Part shown: piece after piece, positions 1 to 7,211 of the stretch | Layout: each line of letters begins with the position of its first letter | Numbering within the stretch: position 1 is the stretch's first letter | Assembly (NCBI GenBank): GCA_964412105.1 | Contig: CAYPNM010000066.1 | Location: forward strand, 1 to 14,584 | Length of the DNA: 14,584 bases | Direction of reading: 5' to 3' | DNA from: JAKAGZ01 sp964412105 | Lineage (GTDB): Bacteria; Bacteroidota; Ignavibacteria; Ignavibacteriales; Ignavibacteriaceae | The notes under the pieces: model-generated | The model's input: only the letters and a program-made list of their open reading frames with translations | What the model was told of the DNA's origin: nothing | Databases searched by the model: none | Translations under genes and position numbers: made by a program

Positions 1-34
1 ACACCTCGTGCCGGTTCGAGTCCGGCCTTCGGTA
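1..34 (+). tRNA. tRNA 3' end, probably tRNA-Leu (partial)
   Basis: The window opens inside a tRNA. Bases 10-14 pair with 22-26 as a 5-bp T-arm around the loop TTCGAGT (15-21). Bases 27-33 (CTTCGGT) are the 3' side of the acceptor stem and A34 is the discriminator. CCA is not encoded. The bases before the T-arm fit the 3' side of a long variable arm, and the A discriminator with a deduced 5' acceptor strand like GCCGAAG fits tRNA-Leu. The anticodon lies outside the window, so the identity is inferred. Confidence 0.85.
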
Positions 35-96
35 CTGATTTGGTAAAGTGGCAATTTGGATTAAACATTCTTCGCTCTTTTAAATTTGATCTTTTG

Positions 97-357
97 TCAT
101 TTTGAGTGCTGATTAATATAATAGCTCCCTTGTGTCATCAGGTTTATGTCACTTATCAGACCGACTTCCCCCTTTTCATCCGGTAAAGGATTACCCACAA
201 ATAATCCCCTTTTCATCATATCTAATAATATTTTAATTCTCTCGTCCTGGCTTTTGCCCGGTATATTTATAGCCCTCGAATCAATCAGTTTTTCCTGGTT
301 TCTCATTTGCTGAATTTGCATTAAAATATTAAGAAATAGCACACTTTTTGTCCCCAT
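97..357 (-). CDS. small protein of unknown function, faint winged-helix character
   Basis: An open frame of about 86 residues on the minus strand. The longest start is at 366, but an internal ATG at 357 is better placed: GAGGG lies 9 bases before it, whereas that same GAGGG abuts the upstream ATG. The protein is soluble-looking, with no signal peptide or membrane segment. Its middle predicts helices (RIKILLDMMKRGLF) followed by a loop and a strand ending in INLMTQGSYYIN. This vaguely resembles the end of small winged-helix proteins, where a phrase like ITxKGxxYI closes the wing. That likeness is weak and I cannot assign a family. It points toward the tRNA gene and has no operon partner here. 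It could still be a chance ORF. Confidence 0.45.
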   Translation of the reverse strand: MGTKSVLFLNILMQIQQMRNQEKLIDSRAINIPGKSQDERIKILLDMMKRGLFVGNPLPDEKGEVGLISDINLMTQGSYYINQHSK

Positions 358-613
358 AACCTTCATCCCTCTTTTTTATTCCAAAAAACTTTAAACACGA
401 TGGTGGTATCCTATAATAACTACAAATAATTAAGCCAAATGTTGGTGTAATTTTAGCAATTCCAGCCTGTTTAACTCTTATGAGCTACGAAAGTCAATTA
501 TCCTCTTTTGTGAGCCTTTAATTTAGCTTAGTCAATAAATTTGTATCCATTTTTTGACTCTCAGCCAAAAAATTATTTTATTGAAATTATAAATTTTGCC
601 CTTATATAATTTT

Positions 614-757
614 ATGCTAGTTGTAATAATCTCTTTAGGATATGTGGGAATTTCAATCCTTCTGGTTGCAGTATTCTCTCTGCTATTAGAATCCTCACCT
701 ATTGGTCTGCAAGATGATAATGGATTCCACTTGCTAAAAGGGAAAAAAATCAAATAA
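614..757 (+). CDS. possible small single-pass membrane peptide, 47 residues
   Basis: An ATG at 614 opens 47 codons ending in TAA at 755-757. The predicted peptide starts with a hydrophobic stretch (residues 2-25, including GISILLVAVFSLLL), continues with a polar linker (SSPIGLQDDNGFH) and ends in a basic tail, LKGKKIK. That layout suits a short bitopic membrane peptide. There is no clear Shine-Dalgarno site. A TAAATTTG motif at 536-543 matches the Bacteroidota -7 promoter consensus, but no well-spaced -33 element accompanies it. T-rich DNA gives hydrophobic frames by chance, so this is a low-confidence call. Confidence 0.25.
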   Translation: MLVVIISLGYVGISILLVAVFSLLLESSPIGLQDDNGFHLLKGKKIK

Positions 758-780
758 ATATCTTCTTTATCTGTAATTAT

Positions 781-808
781 AACAATCCCATCAGCAGCCT
801 GGATTGTT
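781..808. repeat. 8-bp perfect inverted repeat
   Basis: AACAATCC at 781-788 is complementary to GGATTGTT at 801-808, leaving a 12-base loop. No T-run follows, so it is not a standard terminator. It could be an operator or a stem in an RNA starting nearby. Confidence 0.4.
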
Positions 809-1003
809 TACACATTTGTAGTCCCATAATTTATCAGTGATTTGATAAAAAACGTCTCTTCCTAGATTAATTGGTTCATTTCTGAATTAAGCGGATTCAC
901 TGCTTTACCTAGAACCATTATTTAAGGCTGGTGGACGAAATTTGCTAGGTCTATATATTTTATATTCTTAATTAAAAATTTGCCGCAAATACCTTTAGGA
1001 TAC

Positions 1004-1024
1004 TACCCGCAGGGTATTTTTTTT
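1004..1024 (+). terminator. terminator-like hairpin with no clear gene upstream
   Basis: TACCC (1004-1008) pairs with GGGTA (1012-1016) over a three-base loop, followed directly by eight T's (1017-1024). The stem is short but GC-rich against an AT-rich background. Upstream AAATACC (987-993) is complementary to GGTATTT (1013-1019), so a longer competing stem could form. The nearest plus-strand candidate it could end is the doubtful 614-757 peptide or an unannotated RNA. Confidence 0.45.
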
Positions 1025-1140
1025 ATCTGAAACTTTAACTTTAAAGCCAAGGTAAAATATCTATAATAATTACTCAATTTTCTGAGGTTGATGTGACGCT
1101 TTATTTGGAAGAATCCCTTAATGTAGGAGTAGGAACTGTC

Positions 1141-1599
1141 ATGTTAGCTAAAATACCTTTTTCCACATTGCTTATATCTTTAGTATTTCTTTTGCTTATC
1201 ACAACCAACTATGCTCAGACAAATAACACTGAAAATTCATATCAAACTAAACAAAATAATTCTAATATTGTTACTAAAGCAGCGAAAAGTAATAACCCAG
1301 ATTCCTTAAAAACTTCCATATCCCAGAATGAAACGCTAATGCATCTTACAAATAAGTTTAACCGGATTATATCGCCAAATAATAAGTCACCATATTTCCC
1401 AATCATTTCAATTCCGGATCACTTATATCAAAAATATAATTACATTGAATCTAATAGACTTGATTCATTCAAGCAGAATTTTTCGCGCTCATTAAGCTAT
1501 GGCTATCATGAAATGGACAAATATAATTTGGGAGTTGCAGGTAATTATTTAGGAAAGGCAAAGGATTTATTTGCGGTTGTACTCGCTATACTTTCTTAA
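1141..1599 (+). CDS. small exported protein of unknown function
   Basis: The frame extends back to a GTG at 1093, but the ATG at 1141 is the better start. AGGA (1131-1134) lies 6 bases before it, and it places a textbook signal peptide at the N terminus: a Lys at residue 4, a hydrophobic core (LLISLVFLLLITT) and a likely signal peptidase I site after NYA, before QTNN. From 1141 the precursor is 152 residues. The mature part begins with a low-complexity Asn/Thr/Ser/Gln/Lys stretch, then becomes more ordered, with aromatic residues in the middle (SPYFPIIS, LYQKYNY). It ends in a hydrophobic helix (DLFAVVLAILS). There is no lipobox Cys, no metal motif and no family I recognise. It is probably periplasmic or surface-attached. 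It stands alone, converging on purD. Confidence 0.6.
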   Translation: MLAKIPFSTLLISLVFLLLITTNYAQTNNTENSYQTKQNNSNIVTKAAKSNNPDSLKTSISQNETLMHLTNKFNRIISPNNKSPYFPIISIPDHLYQKYNYIESNRLDSFKQNFSRSLSYGYHEMDKYNLGVAGNYLGKAKDLFAVVLAILS

Positions 1600-1677
1600 T
1601 AAATTATTATTATTATAAATAAGGGGATTCTTTCAACAATTTTAATATGCGGTTACTTTTTTAGGTACACCACATTA

Positions 1678-2958
1678 TTATTTTCCAAATGCCTTTGCAC
1701 CTATATCGGTTCTGTAATAGATATCGGTAAAATGAATTTTTCTTAAAGCCTCGTATGCTTTAATTTGCGTAGCTTTCAAATCACCCGGCATGGAAACGGC
1801 TGTAACTCCTAATACTCTCCCCCCATTTGTAACAATATGGTTATTCTTTCTTGCTGTTCCCGCCTGATAAACAAATATTTCACCGTTATTAATTGAATCC
1901 AGTCCGGAGATTGTGTAGCCTTTCTTATATTCTTCCGGATAACCTTTTGATGCGGCCACTACACAAACGGCCGACCCCCCCGAATATCCAATACATTTTT
2001 TATCCAGCTTGCCTAAAGATGCTGAAAATAATAATTTTAAAAAATCGCCTTCCAATAATGGTAACACTGCCTGAGTTTCAGGATCCCCGAAACGGCAATT
2101 AAATTCTACTACCTTAGGTCCGTCTTTAGTTATCATTAATCCCGCATATAGACATCCAATAAATTTCCTCCTTTCATCAGCAAGTGCTTTTATTGTAGGA
2201 GCTATTATTTTTTCTTCAATCTCTTTTAACAATTCTTTTGTTCCTATTGGAGCCGGTGAATAAGCTCCCATCCCGCCCGTATTTTTGCCGGTATCATTAT
2301 CACCGATTCTTTTATGATCCTGTGAAGATGGCAGGCAAATGAAATCTTTCCCATCCGTAACAGCAAAAATTGAAAGTTCTTCTCCCTTCATATATTCTTC
2401 GACAATTATTTTTTCACCTGAGGCTCCAAAAACCTTATGAACAAATATTTCTTCAATAGCCGAAGAAACCTCAGGAAAACTATTGCAGATTAAAACACCT
2501 TTACCTGCAGCCAGACCATCTGCTTTAATAACACAAGGATAGTTAATATGACGAAGATATTTTAAAGCATCTTCCATCTGTGTATATTCGAATTCCACAT
2601 AATCTGCAGTTGGGATATTATATTTTTTCATTATCCCTTTAGCAAATGATTTATGTGCTTCTATTTCAGCAGCTCCGCAATCGGGGCCAAAAACTAATAT
2701 TTTTTTGTTCCTCAAATAATCAGCAATCCCATCAACAAGAGGCTGTTCAGGTCCAACAACAACTAATCCAATCCCCTTTTTGCTGCAGTAGTTAGAAACT
2801 TCATCATAATTTGTTATATCAAGTGAAATATTCTCACCATATTGTTCAGTCCCTGGATTGCCGGGCGCAATAAATAATTTATCCAGACTTGGACTTTGAG
2901 AAATTTTATGGGCCAGTGCACTTTCACGACCACCGGAACCTATTAATAATACATTCAT
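1678..2958 (-). CDS. purD: phosphoribosylamine-glycine ligase (GAR synthetase)
   Basis: The cytoplasmic enzyme of the second step of de novo purine synthesis: it joins glycine to 5-phosphoribosylamine using ATP, giving glycinamide ribonucleotide. The 426-residue length is normal for the family. The N-terminal domain opens with the classic MNVLLIGSGGRESAL phosphate loop and APGNPGT (residues 31-37). The ATP-grasp region shows KADGLAAGKGV (145-155), GGMGAYSPAP (228-237) and FNCRFGDPETQ (286-296), which carries metal- and ATP-binding residues. The C-terminal GARS domain follows. Its ATG overlaps the stop codon of the upstream glycosyltransferase by one base (TAATG), so the two are probably translated together. 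It is last in a minus-strand run that also contains guaB. No clear terminator follows its stop. Confidence 0.98.
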   Translation of the reverse strand: MNVLLIGSGGRESALAHKISQSPSLDKLFIAPGNPGTEQYGENISLDITNYDEVSNYCSKKGIGLVVVGPEQPLVDGIADYLRNKKILVFGPDCGAAEIEAHKSFAKGIMKKYNIPTADYVEFEYTQMEDALKYLRHINYPCVIKADGLAAGKGVLICNSFPEVSSAIEEIFVHKVFGASGEKIIVEEYMKGEELSIFAVTDGKDFICLPSSQDHKRIGDNDTGKNTGGMGAYSPAPIGTKELLKEIEEKIIAPTIKALADERRKFIGCLYAGLMITKDGPKVVEFNCRFGDPETQAVLPLLEGDFLKLLFSASLGKLDKKCIGYSGGSAVCVVAASKGYPEEYKKGYTISGLDSINNGEIFVYQAGTARKNNHIVTNGGRVLGVTAVSMPGDLKATQIKAYEALRKIHFTDIYYRTDIGAKAFGK

Positions 2959-4238
2959 TAATCCGCCTTAACTAAAAAAGAAAATTGCTTGGTCAATTCG
3001 TCGGTTAAATTATCCCGCCTGTGTTTTTCTATGAATTCTTCATCCGGAACAGGAAGCTGGTTTTTATTATATAATTCATAAATATTAATTATCATATTTT
3101 TTATTCCATCAATATCGTCCGGTTCAACTAAAAAGGAAGCTTTATATTCTATAAGTGAATTTTTTACCGCACCATTGCTAACACAGGCCAAAACCGGTTT
3201 TCGCGTTCCGAAATATTCATATATTTTTCCGCTCGAAACAGTATCTGCATTCCTCCCTCTTCCAACCATCATCCATAGCACATCACTCGAAACTGCTTTA
3301 ACCAAAGCATCTTTGTGGTTTAAATAACCATGATCCTTAACACATCCCTGCAATTCTAATTTCCTTATCAACCTTTCATTTTCTTTTCTTAATATTCCCA
3401 CAAAGTGCAGCTCTATCCGTGATCCAATTTCAGGCCTTTCAATCAAGAGTTTCTTAAATGCCTTCAAAAAATATTTCGGAGTAATAAATTCATAAAATAT
3501 TCCGATATATGTCAGAATCATTTTTGTTTTAATCTTTTTATCTATGGAGAGATCTTGAAAATCTGCCGGGTCAAATCCGTGAGGCAATATAAATATTTCA
3601 TCAAAGGTCAGGAATTTATAGACTGAAAGTAATTGTTCCTTAATTTTTCTATTCGTAACGGTTATTTTATCAGCAGCTTTCAGAACTGCATATTCCATCG
3701 TTTTGTGCAGATAATTGTGCAGAGGAGTAGGATAAAATCCAAACTGATTGCCGAACCAGAGATCACGGTAATCAATTATAAGAGGAAGATTAAATTCATT
3801 TTTCAATTTTACTGCCATTCTAAAACTGGAAAAGGGCGGGCCACTGACGAATATCAAGTCATACTTTTCATTTGACAAAAGCTCCCTAGCCTTGACAACC
3901 GCTTTTTTGCACCAGCCCTTTTTATTATCGGGTACAAAAAAAGTTGCGCTTAGTCTACTCAAAAATTTCCTGATTATTTCTGAAGGCATTTTAACAGTAC
4001 CTTTATAGGCCATCCTGGAATTGATATCTTTTCCGCCTACTCTTATTATTTTTATTTTTGCCTTCTCAGTTTCCTCCAATAGAGTGTAATCATGAGCATA
4101 GTAAGCTGTAGCGCCGGCAGTTAATACAGTAGGCTCCCAGTCATAATTTTTCATATACTTAACGAATTTCAAAGTTCTCTGAACGCCGCTTAAGCCCATT
4201 GGCGGGAAATAATAAGCGATGACTAATACCTTAAACAT
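2958..4238 (-). CDS. GT4-like (GT-B fold) glycosyltransferase
   Basis: A 426-residue protein resembling family 4 retaining glycosyltransferases, which move a sugar from a nucleotide-sugar donor to a growing glycan, usually on the cytoplasmic face of the membrane. The N-terminal acceptor-side Rossmann domain begins with YYFPPMGLSGVQR (9-21), the glycine-rich loop typical of this group, and includes DYRDLW (156-161). The link to the donor domain is marked by PHGFD (219-223). The C-terminal domain carries LTYIGIFYE and the donor-binding stretch SSGKIYEYFGTRKPVLA (335-351), with Glu341 in the place of the usual conserved glutamate. There is no signal peptide or membrane helix. It lies 51 bases after guaB and overlaps purD by one base. 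The sugar and acceptor cannot be told from sequence. No other glycan genes are present, which makes its place among purine genes odd. Confidence 0.88.
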   Translation of the reverse strand: MFKVLVIAYYFPPMGLSGVQRTLKFVKYMKNYDWEPTVLTAGATAYYAHDYTLLEETEKAKIKIIRVGGKDINSRMAYKGTVKMPSEIIRKFLSRLSATFFVPDNKKGWCKKAVVKARELLSNEKYDLIFVSGPPFSSFRMAVKLKNEFNLPLIIDYRDLWFGNQFGFYPTPLHNYLHKTMEYAVLKAADKITVTNRKIKEQLLSVYKFLTFDEIFILPHGFDPADFQDLSIDKKIKTKMILTYIGIFYEFITPKYFLKAFKKLLIERPEIGSRIELHFVGILRKENERLIRKLELQGCVKDHGYLNHKDALVKAVSSDVLWMMVGRGRNADTVSSGKIYEYFGTRKPVLACVSNGAVKNSLIEYKASFLVEPDDIDGIKNMIINIYELYNKNQLPVPDEEFIEKHRRDNLTDELTKQFSFLVKAD

Positions 4239-4266
4239 TCGTTGAAGTCCACAAATTATTGTAAGA

Positions 4267-4280
4267 AAATATTAATATTT
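4267..4280. repeat. 14-bp perfect AT palindrome between guaB and the glycosyltransferase
   Basis: AAATATTAATATTT is its own reverse complement. It sits in the 51-base gap upstream of the glycosyltransferase start (4238). It could be an operator for a promoter in that gap, but AT-only palindromes arise easily in AT-rich DNA. Confidence 0.3.
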
Positions 4281-4282
4281 GC

Positions 4283-4315
4283 AAGAAGCTCAGGTGTGAT
4301 AATTTGGAGCTTCTT
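4283..4315 (-). other. stem-loop spanning the guaB stop codon
   Basis: AAGAAGCTC (4283-4291) is perfectly complementary to GAGCTTCTT (4307-4315) across a 15-base loop. The stem includes the last codons of guaB and its TGA stop. On the minus strand no strong T-run follows, so it is more likely a 3'-end stabilising or processing hairpin than an efficient terminator. Confidence 0.4.
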
Positions 4316-5759
4316 TCGTTATAATCACATCATGCGGATGACTCTCCTTTAATCCCGCAAATGTAATTTTTACAAATTTAGATCTAGTTTTCAGCTGCTT
4401 AATATTCTTCACACCGCAATACCCCATAGCTGCCCTTAATCCGCCGATTAGCTGATAAATCGTATCTGATAATGGCCCTTTAAATGGGACTCTTCCTTCC
4501 ACACCTTCAGGGACCAATTTGGCTATATCATCCTCAACATCCTGGAAATACCTATCCTTGCTGCCTCTCTTCATAGCCGAGAGGGATCCCATTCCACGAT
4601 AAATTTTGAAACTCCTGCCTTCAAAAAGAGCTTTTTCACCGGGAGTTTCTTCAACTCCTGCGAACAATCCACCGATCATAACGGAATCTGCTCCCGCTGC
4701 AATTGCTTTCGGTACATCGCCTGTTTGTTTTATGCCACCATCAGCAATTATTGGAATTCCTTTCTTGCCAACTGCCCTGTATGCTTCGCTAACTGCTGTT
4801 ATCTGAGGAACGCCCACTCCAGCCACCACTCTTGTAGTACAAATTGAGCCGGGACCTATCCCTACCTTAATAGCATCAACTTTACAGTTGATTAGTTCAA
4901 GTGCTGCATCATAAGTCCCTATATTCCCAACAATTAATTGTTCATATTTAAATTTTCTTCTTACCTCTTTAACTGCCTTAAGGACACCCATTGAGTGGCC
5001 GTGAGCAGTATCGATAACAATTACATCTGCACCGGCATTCACTATAGCTGAAACCCTTTCTATAGTATCGCTGGTAACACCCACTGCTGCTCCCACTCTC
5101 AGCCTTCCCAAATAATCTTTGCAGGCTAACGGGTGCTTATTCTTTTTCTGAATATCCTTAAATGTAATTAATCCTTTTAGTTTGTAGTTCTTATCCACAA
5201 CCGGAAGTTTTTCAATCTTATATCTTTGAAGTATCTTTTCTGCCTTTTGAAGTGTAGTTCCTTGCGGAGCAGTAATCAAGTTTTCATGAGTCATCAATTC
5301 TTTAACTTTAAGTTTTGGATTTGGTGAAAATCTCAAATCGCGATTGGTTAGAATCCCGACAAGCTTTCCATAATCATCGACCACAGGAATTCCGGAAATG
5401 CTGTAACGTTTCATTAACTCAAGTGCGTAACCTATTGTCTGATCTTCCTTTAATGTGACAGGGTTCTGGATCATTCCGCTCTCGGATCTTTTAACTTTAT
5501 CAATTTCAGAGCTCTGTTCTTCAATTGACATATTCTTATGCAATATTCCAATTCCTCCCTCCCTTGCAATTGCAATAGCCATATCTGCCTCCGTCACAGT
5601 ATCCATAGCAGCCGAAATAAACGGAATATTCAACTTTATTTCAGAAGTTAAATTCGTTGAAATATCAACTTCTCTGGGGAGCACACTTGATTTTGCCGGC
5701 TCCAGCAGTACATCATCAAATGTCAGCCCCTCTTTAATCATATAATTTTTCATATCCAT
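4290..5759 (-). CDS. guaB: IMP dehydrogenase
   Basis: This cytoplasmic enzyme oxidises IMP to XMP with NAD+, the committed step toward GMP. The 489-residue length is standard for the bacterial form. GLTFDDVLL (11-19) opens the TIM barrel and a tandem CBS pair is inserted at roughly 97-211. The nucleotide and catalytic loop is GPGSICTTR (303-310) with the nucleophile Cys307. NAD/IMP-binding ADGG (340-342) follows, and the mobile flap PEGVEGRVPFKG contains the catalytic Arg423. All key residues are present. Two starts are possible: ATG 5759 has AGGG only 3 bases ahead, while ATG 5753 (residue 3) has the same AGGG at 9 bases and may be the true start. A strong terminator ends 10 bases before the start at 5759, which bears on its regulation. 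It shares strand and pathway with purD. Confidence 0.98.
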   Translation of the reverse strand: MDMKNYMIKEGLTFDDVLLEPAKSSVLPREVDISTNLTSEIKLNIPFISAAMDTVTEADMAIAIAREGGIGILHKNMSIEEQSSEIDKVKRSESGMIQNPVTLKEDQTIGYALELMKRYSISGIPVVDDYGKLVGILTNRDLRFSPNPKLKVKELMTHENLITAPQGTTLQKAEKILQRYKIEKLPVVDKNYKLKGLITFKDIQKKNKHPLACKDYLGRLRVGAAVGVTSDTIERVSAIVNAGADVIVIDTAHGHSMGVLKAVKEVRRKFKYEQLIVGNIGTYDAALELINCKVDAIKVGIGPGSICTTRVVAGVGVPQITAVSEAYRAVGKKGIPIIADGGIKQTGDVPKAIAAGADSVMIGGLFAGVEETPGEKALFEGRSFKIYRGMGSLSAMKRGSKDRYFQDVEDDIAKLVPEGVEGRVPFKGPLSDTIYQLIGGLRAAMGYCGVKNIKQLKTRSKFVKITFAGLKESHPHDVIITKEAPNYHT

Positions 5760-5769
5760 ATTCCCTAAT

Positions 5770-5796
5770 AAAAAAAGACCACATTAAGTGGCCTTT
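5770..5796 (-). terminator. intrinsic terminator in front of guaB
   Basis: On the minus strand, AAAGGCCAC (5796-5788) pairs with GTGGTCTTT (5782-5774) over a TTAAT loop, with one G-U pair, and the T-run spans 5776-5770. The G-U pair would be an A-C mismatch on the plus strand, so the structure favours minus-strand RNA. It lies after the acyl-CoA dehydrogenase stop (5805) and ends 10 bases before the guaB ATG at 5759. Confidence 0.8.
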
Positions 5797-5804
5797 ATAA
5801 TCCT

Positions 5805-6974
5805 TTATTCAAAAGCTGAATAACCCGTAATATCTTCACCTATTATTAAAGTATGCATTTCGTGCGTACCTTCATAAGTCTTAACTGATTCCAGATTAGC
5901 CGAATGACGCATAATCGGATATTCGTCGAGAATTCCATTTGCTCCCAATATTTCCCTTGCTATCCTTGCCACCTCCAATGCTTTCTCACAATTATTTCTT
6001 TTTGCCATTGAAACTTGCGTATGCCTCAATGTTTTATTGTCCTTCATCCTTCCCAGCTGAATATTCAACAATTGGGCCTTCGTAATTTCAGTCAGAATAT
6101 AAACAAGTTTTTCCTGTGTTATTTGATATGCAGCAATGGGCTTGCTGAATTGCACTCTTGATTTCGCATAATTTAGAGCTGTGTCATAGCATGCCATCAT
6201 TGCGCCGACAACGCCAAAGGCAATTCCATATCTTGCCTGGTTGAGACACATCAAAGGATTCTTCAATCCTTCTGTTTTAGGCAGAAGATTATTTTCAGGT
6301 ACAAAAACATTATCAAATACTAGCTCTGAGGTAACTGAAGCTCTTAGAGAATGCTTCCCTTTCATTTCAGGTGCAGTAAATCCCTTAAAGTCCTTCTCAA
6401 CAAGAAATCCTCTGACAATTCCGTCCAGCTTTGCCCAGACAACCGCAACATCAGCAATTGTTCCATTGGTGATCCACATCTTGGCCCCATTGAGATTATA
6501 GCCGCCATCGACTTTTTCCGCCTTTGTAACCATTCCTCCCGGATTGGAACCAAAGTCCGGCTCTGTCAAACCGAAACAGCCAATCTTATCAGCTTTTGCT
6601 AATTTAGGAAGCCAGAAATCTTTCTGCTCCTCGCTTCCGAAAGTATAAATGGGATACATCACCAAGGCACTCTGCACAGAAACGAAACTTCTGATACCGC
6701 TGTCCCCCCGTTCCAGCTCCTGCATTACTAATCCATATGCAACGTTATTTAATTCAGCACAACCATATTTCTGAGGTAAATTTGTTCCCAACAGGCCTAA
6801 TTCAGCCATCTTAGGGATCAATTCCATTGGGAATCTGCCTTCCCTGTTATATTTTTCAATTATCGGAATGACTTCATCAGAGACAAATTCTCTCACCGAA
6901 TCTCTGATCATAATTTCTTCTTCAGATAAAAGAGATTCTATGTTAAAGTAATCCACTCCCTGAAATTTCTGCAT
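5805..6974 (-). CDS. gcdH: glutaryl-CoA dehydrogenase-type acyl-CoA dehydrogenase
   Basis: A 389-residue FAD-dependent acyl-CoA dehydrogenase. The FAD and substrate region has GCFGLTEPDFGSNPGG and KMWITNG (175-181); the C-terminal helical domain has AREILGANGILDEY. The catalytic base is Glu368 in TYEGTHEMH. Specific features match glutaryl-CoA dehydrogenase. From memory of the human enzyme (E87, R94, S98), the residues near the glutarate carboxylate correspond here to Glu88, Arg95 and Ser99 in LERGDSGIRSFVSVQ. Tyr367 before the catalytic Glu fits the decarboxylating form. If so, it converts glutaryl-CoA to crotonyl-CoA and CO2, passing electrons to ETF, in lysine/tryptophan or aromatic breakdown. 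No pathway partners are in the window, so a broader acyl-CoA substrate remains possible. Start ATG 6974 has only a weak GAGA site about 7 bases ahead. A terminator follows. Confidence 0.85.
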   Translation of the reverse strand: MQKFQGVDYFNIESLLSEEEIMIRDSVREFVSDEVIPIIEKYNREGRFPMELIPKMAELGLLGTNLPQKYGCAELNNVAYGLVMQELERGDSGIRSFVSVQSALVMYPIYTFGSEEQKDFWLPKLAKADKIGCFGLTEPDFGSNPGGMVTKAEKVDGGYNLNGAKMWITNGTIADVAVVWAKLDGIVRGFLVEKDFKGFTAPEMKGKHSLRASVTSELVFDNVFVPENNLLPKTEGLKNPLMCLNQARYGIAFGVVGAMMACYDTALNYAKSRVQFSKPIAAYQITQEKLVYILTEITKAQLLNIQLGRMKDNKTLRHTQVSMAKRNNCEKALEVARIAREILGANGILDEYPIMRHSANLESVKTYEGTHEMHTLIIGEDITGYSAFE

Positions 6975-7211
6975 TTATTTCTCTTGATTAAAATTCGAAT
7001 AGATATTGATTCACTAAATTAACCTTTAGCGCATTTACAAGCAATTATTATAAGGCCACAAAATACAGCTATGGAGCTGATTTGGAAGTTATTTTCAATT
7101 ATGGTTTATTCTCGAATTCCTGCAATTATTCCGCTTGGAACACTGGCTGACAATAAATAAATTTAAGCAATAATAATTTATCATATATTCTTAAAAAATT
7201 GTACAACTAAA
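6975..7211. other. divergent intergenic region
   Basis: These 237 bases separate the divergent dehydrogenase and alpha-glucosidase genes and must hold both sets of start signals. I could not place a clear TAnnTTTG promoter in either direction. A small hairpin CAGCT/AGCTG is present at 7066-7079. An ATG at 7071 opens a 29-codon frame (MELIWKLFSIMVYSR..., stop 7158-7160) with no Shine-Dalgarno site, which is probably chance. Confidence 0.5.

Larger units (their letters stand above)
367..1140. other. long region without a convincing gene
   Basis: About 770 AT-rich bases between two small genes. It holds a possible 47-residue membrane peptide (614-757), an 8-bp inverted repeat (781-808), a weaker hairpin (TTATCA/TGATAA, 831-847) and a terminator-like hairpin with a T-run (1004-1024). 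The minus-strand frame at 532-753 has no recognisable features. Leftover decayed gene sequence or an unannotated RNA are both possible; nothing decides between them. Confidence 0.5.

Noticed and set aside
532..753. 73-codon minus-strand frame
   Set aside because: No start signal, no recognisable motif and an odd composition; it lies opposite the 614-757 frame and looks like chance.
831..847. Terminator from the TTATCA/TGATAA hairpin
   Set aside because: AT-only stem followed by A's, not T's, on the plus strand; the minus-strand T's precede the stem.
1093..1140. Upstream GTG start for the exported protein
   Set aside because: It would place 16 residues ahead of a complete signal peptide. ATG 1141 has AGGA at a proper distance and begins the signal peptide directly.
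7071..7160. 29-codon frame MELIWKLFSIMVYSR... upstream of the glucosidase
   Set aside because: No ribosome-binding site and hydrophobicity expected from T-rich DNA; noted only within the intergenic entry.
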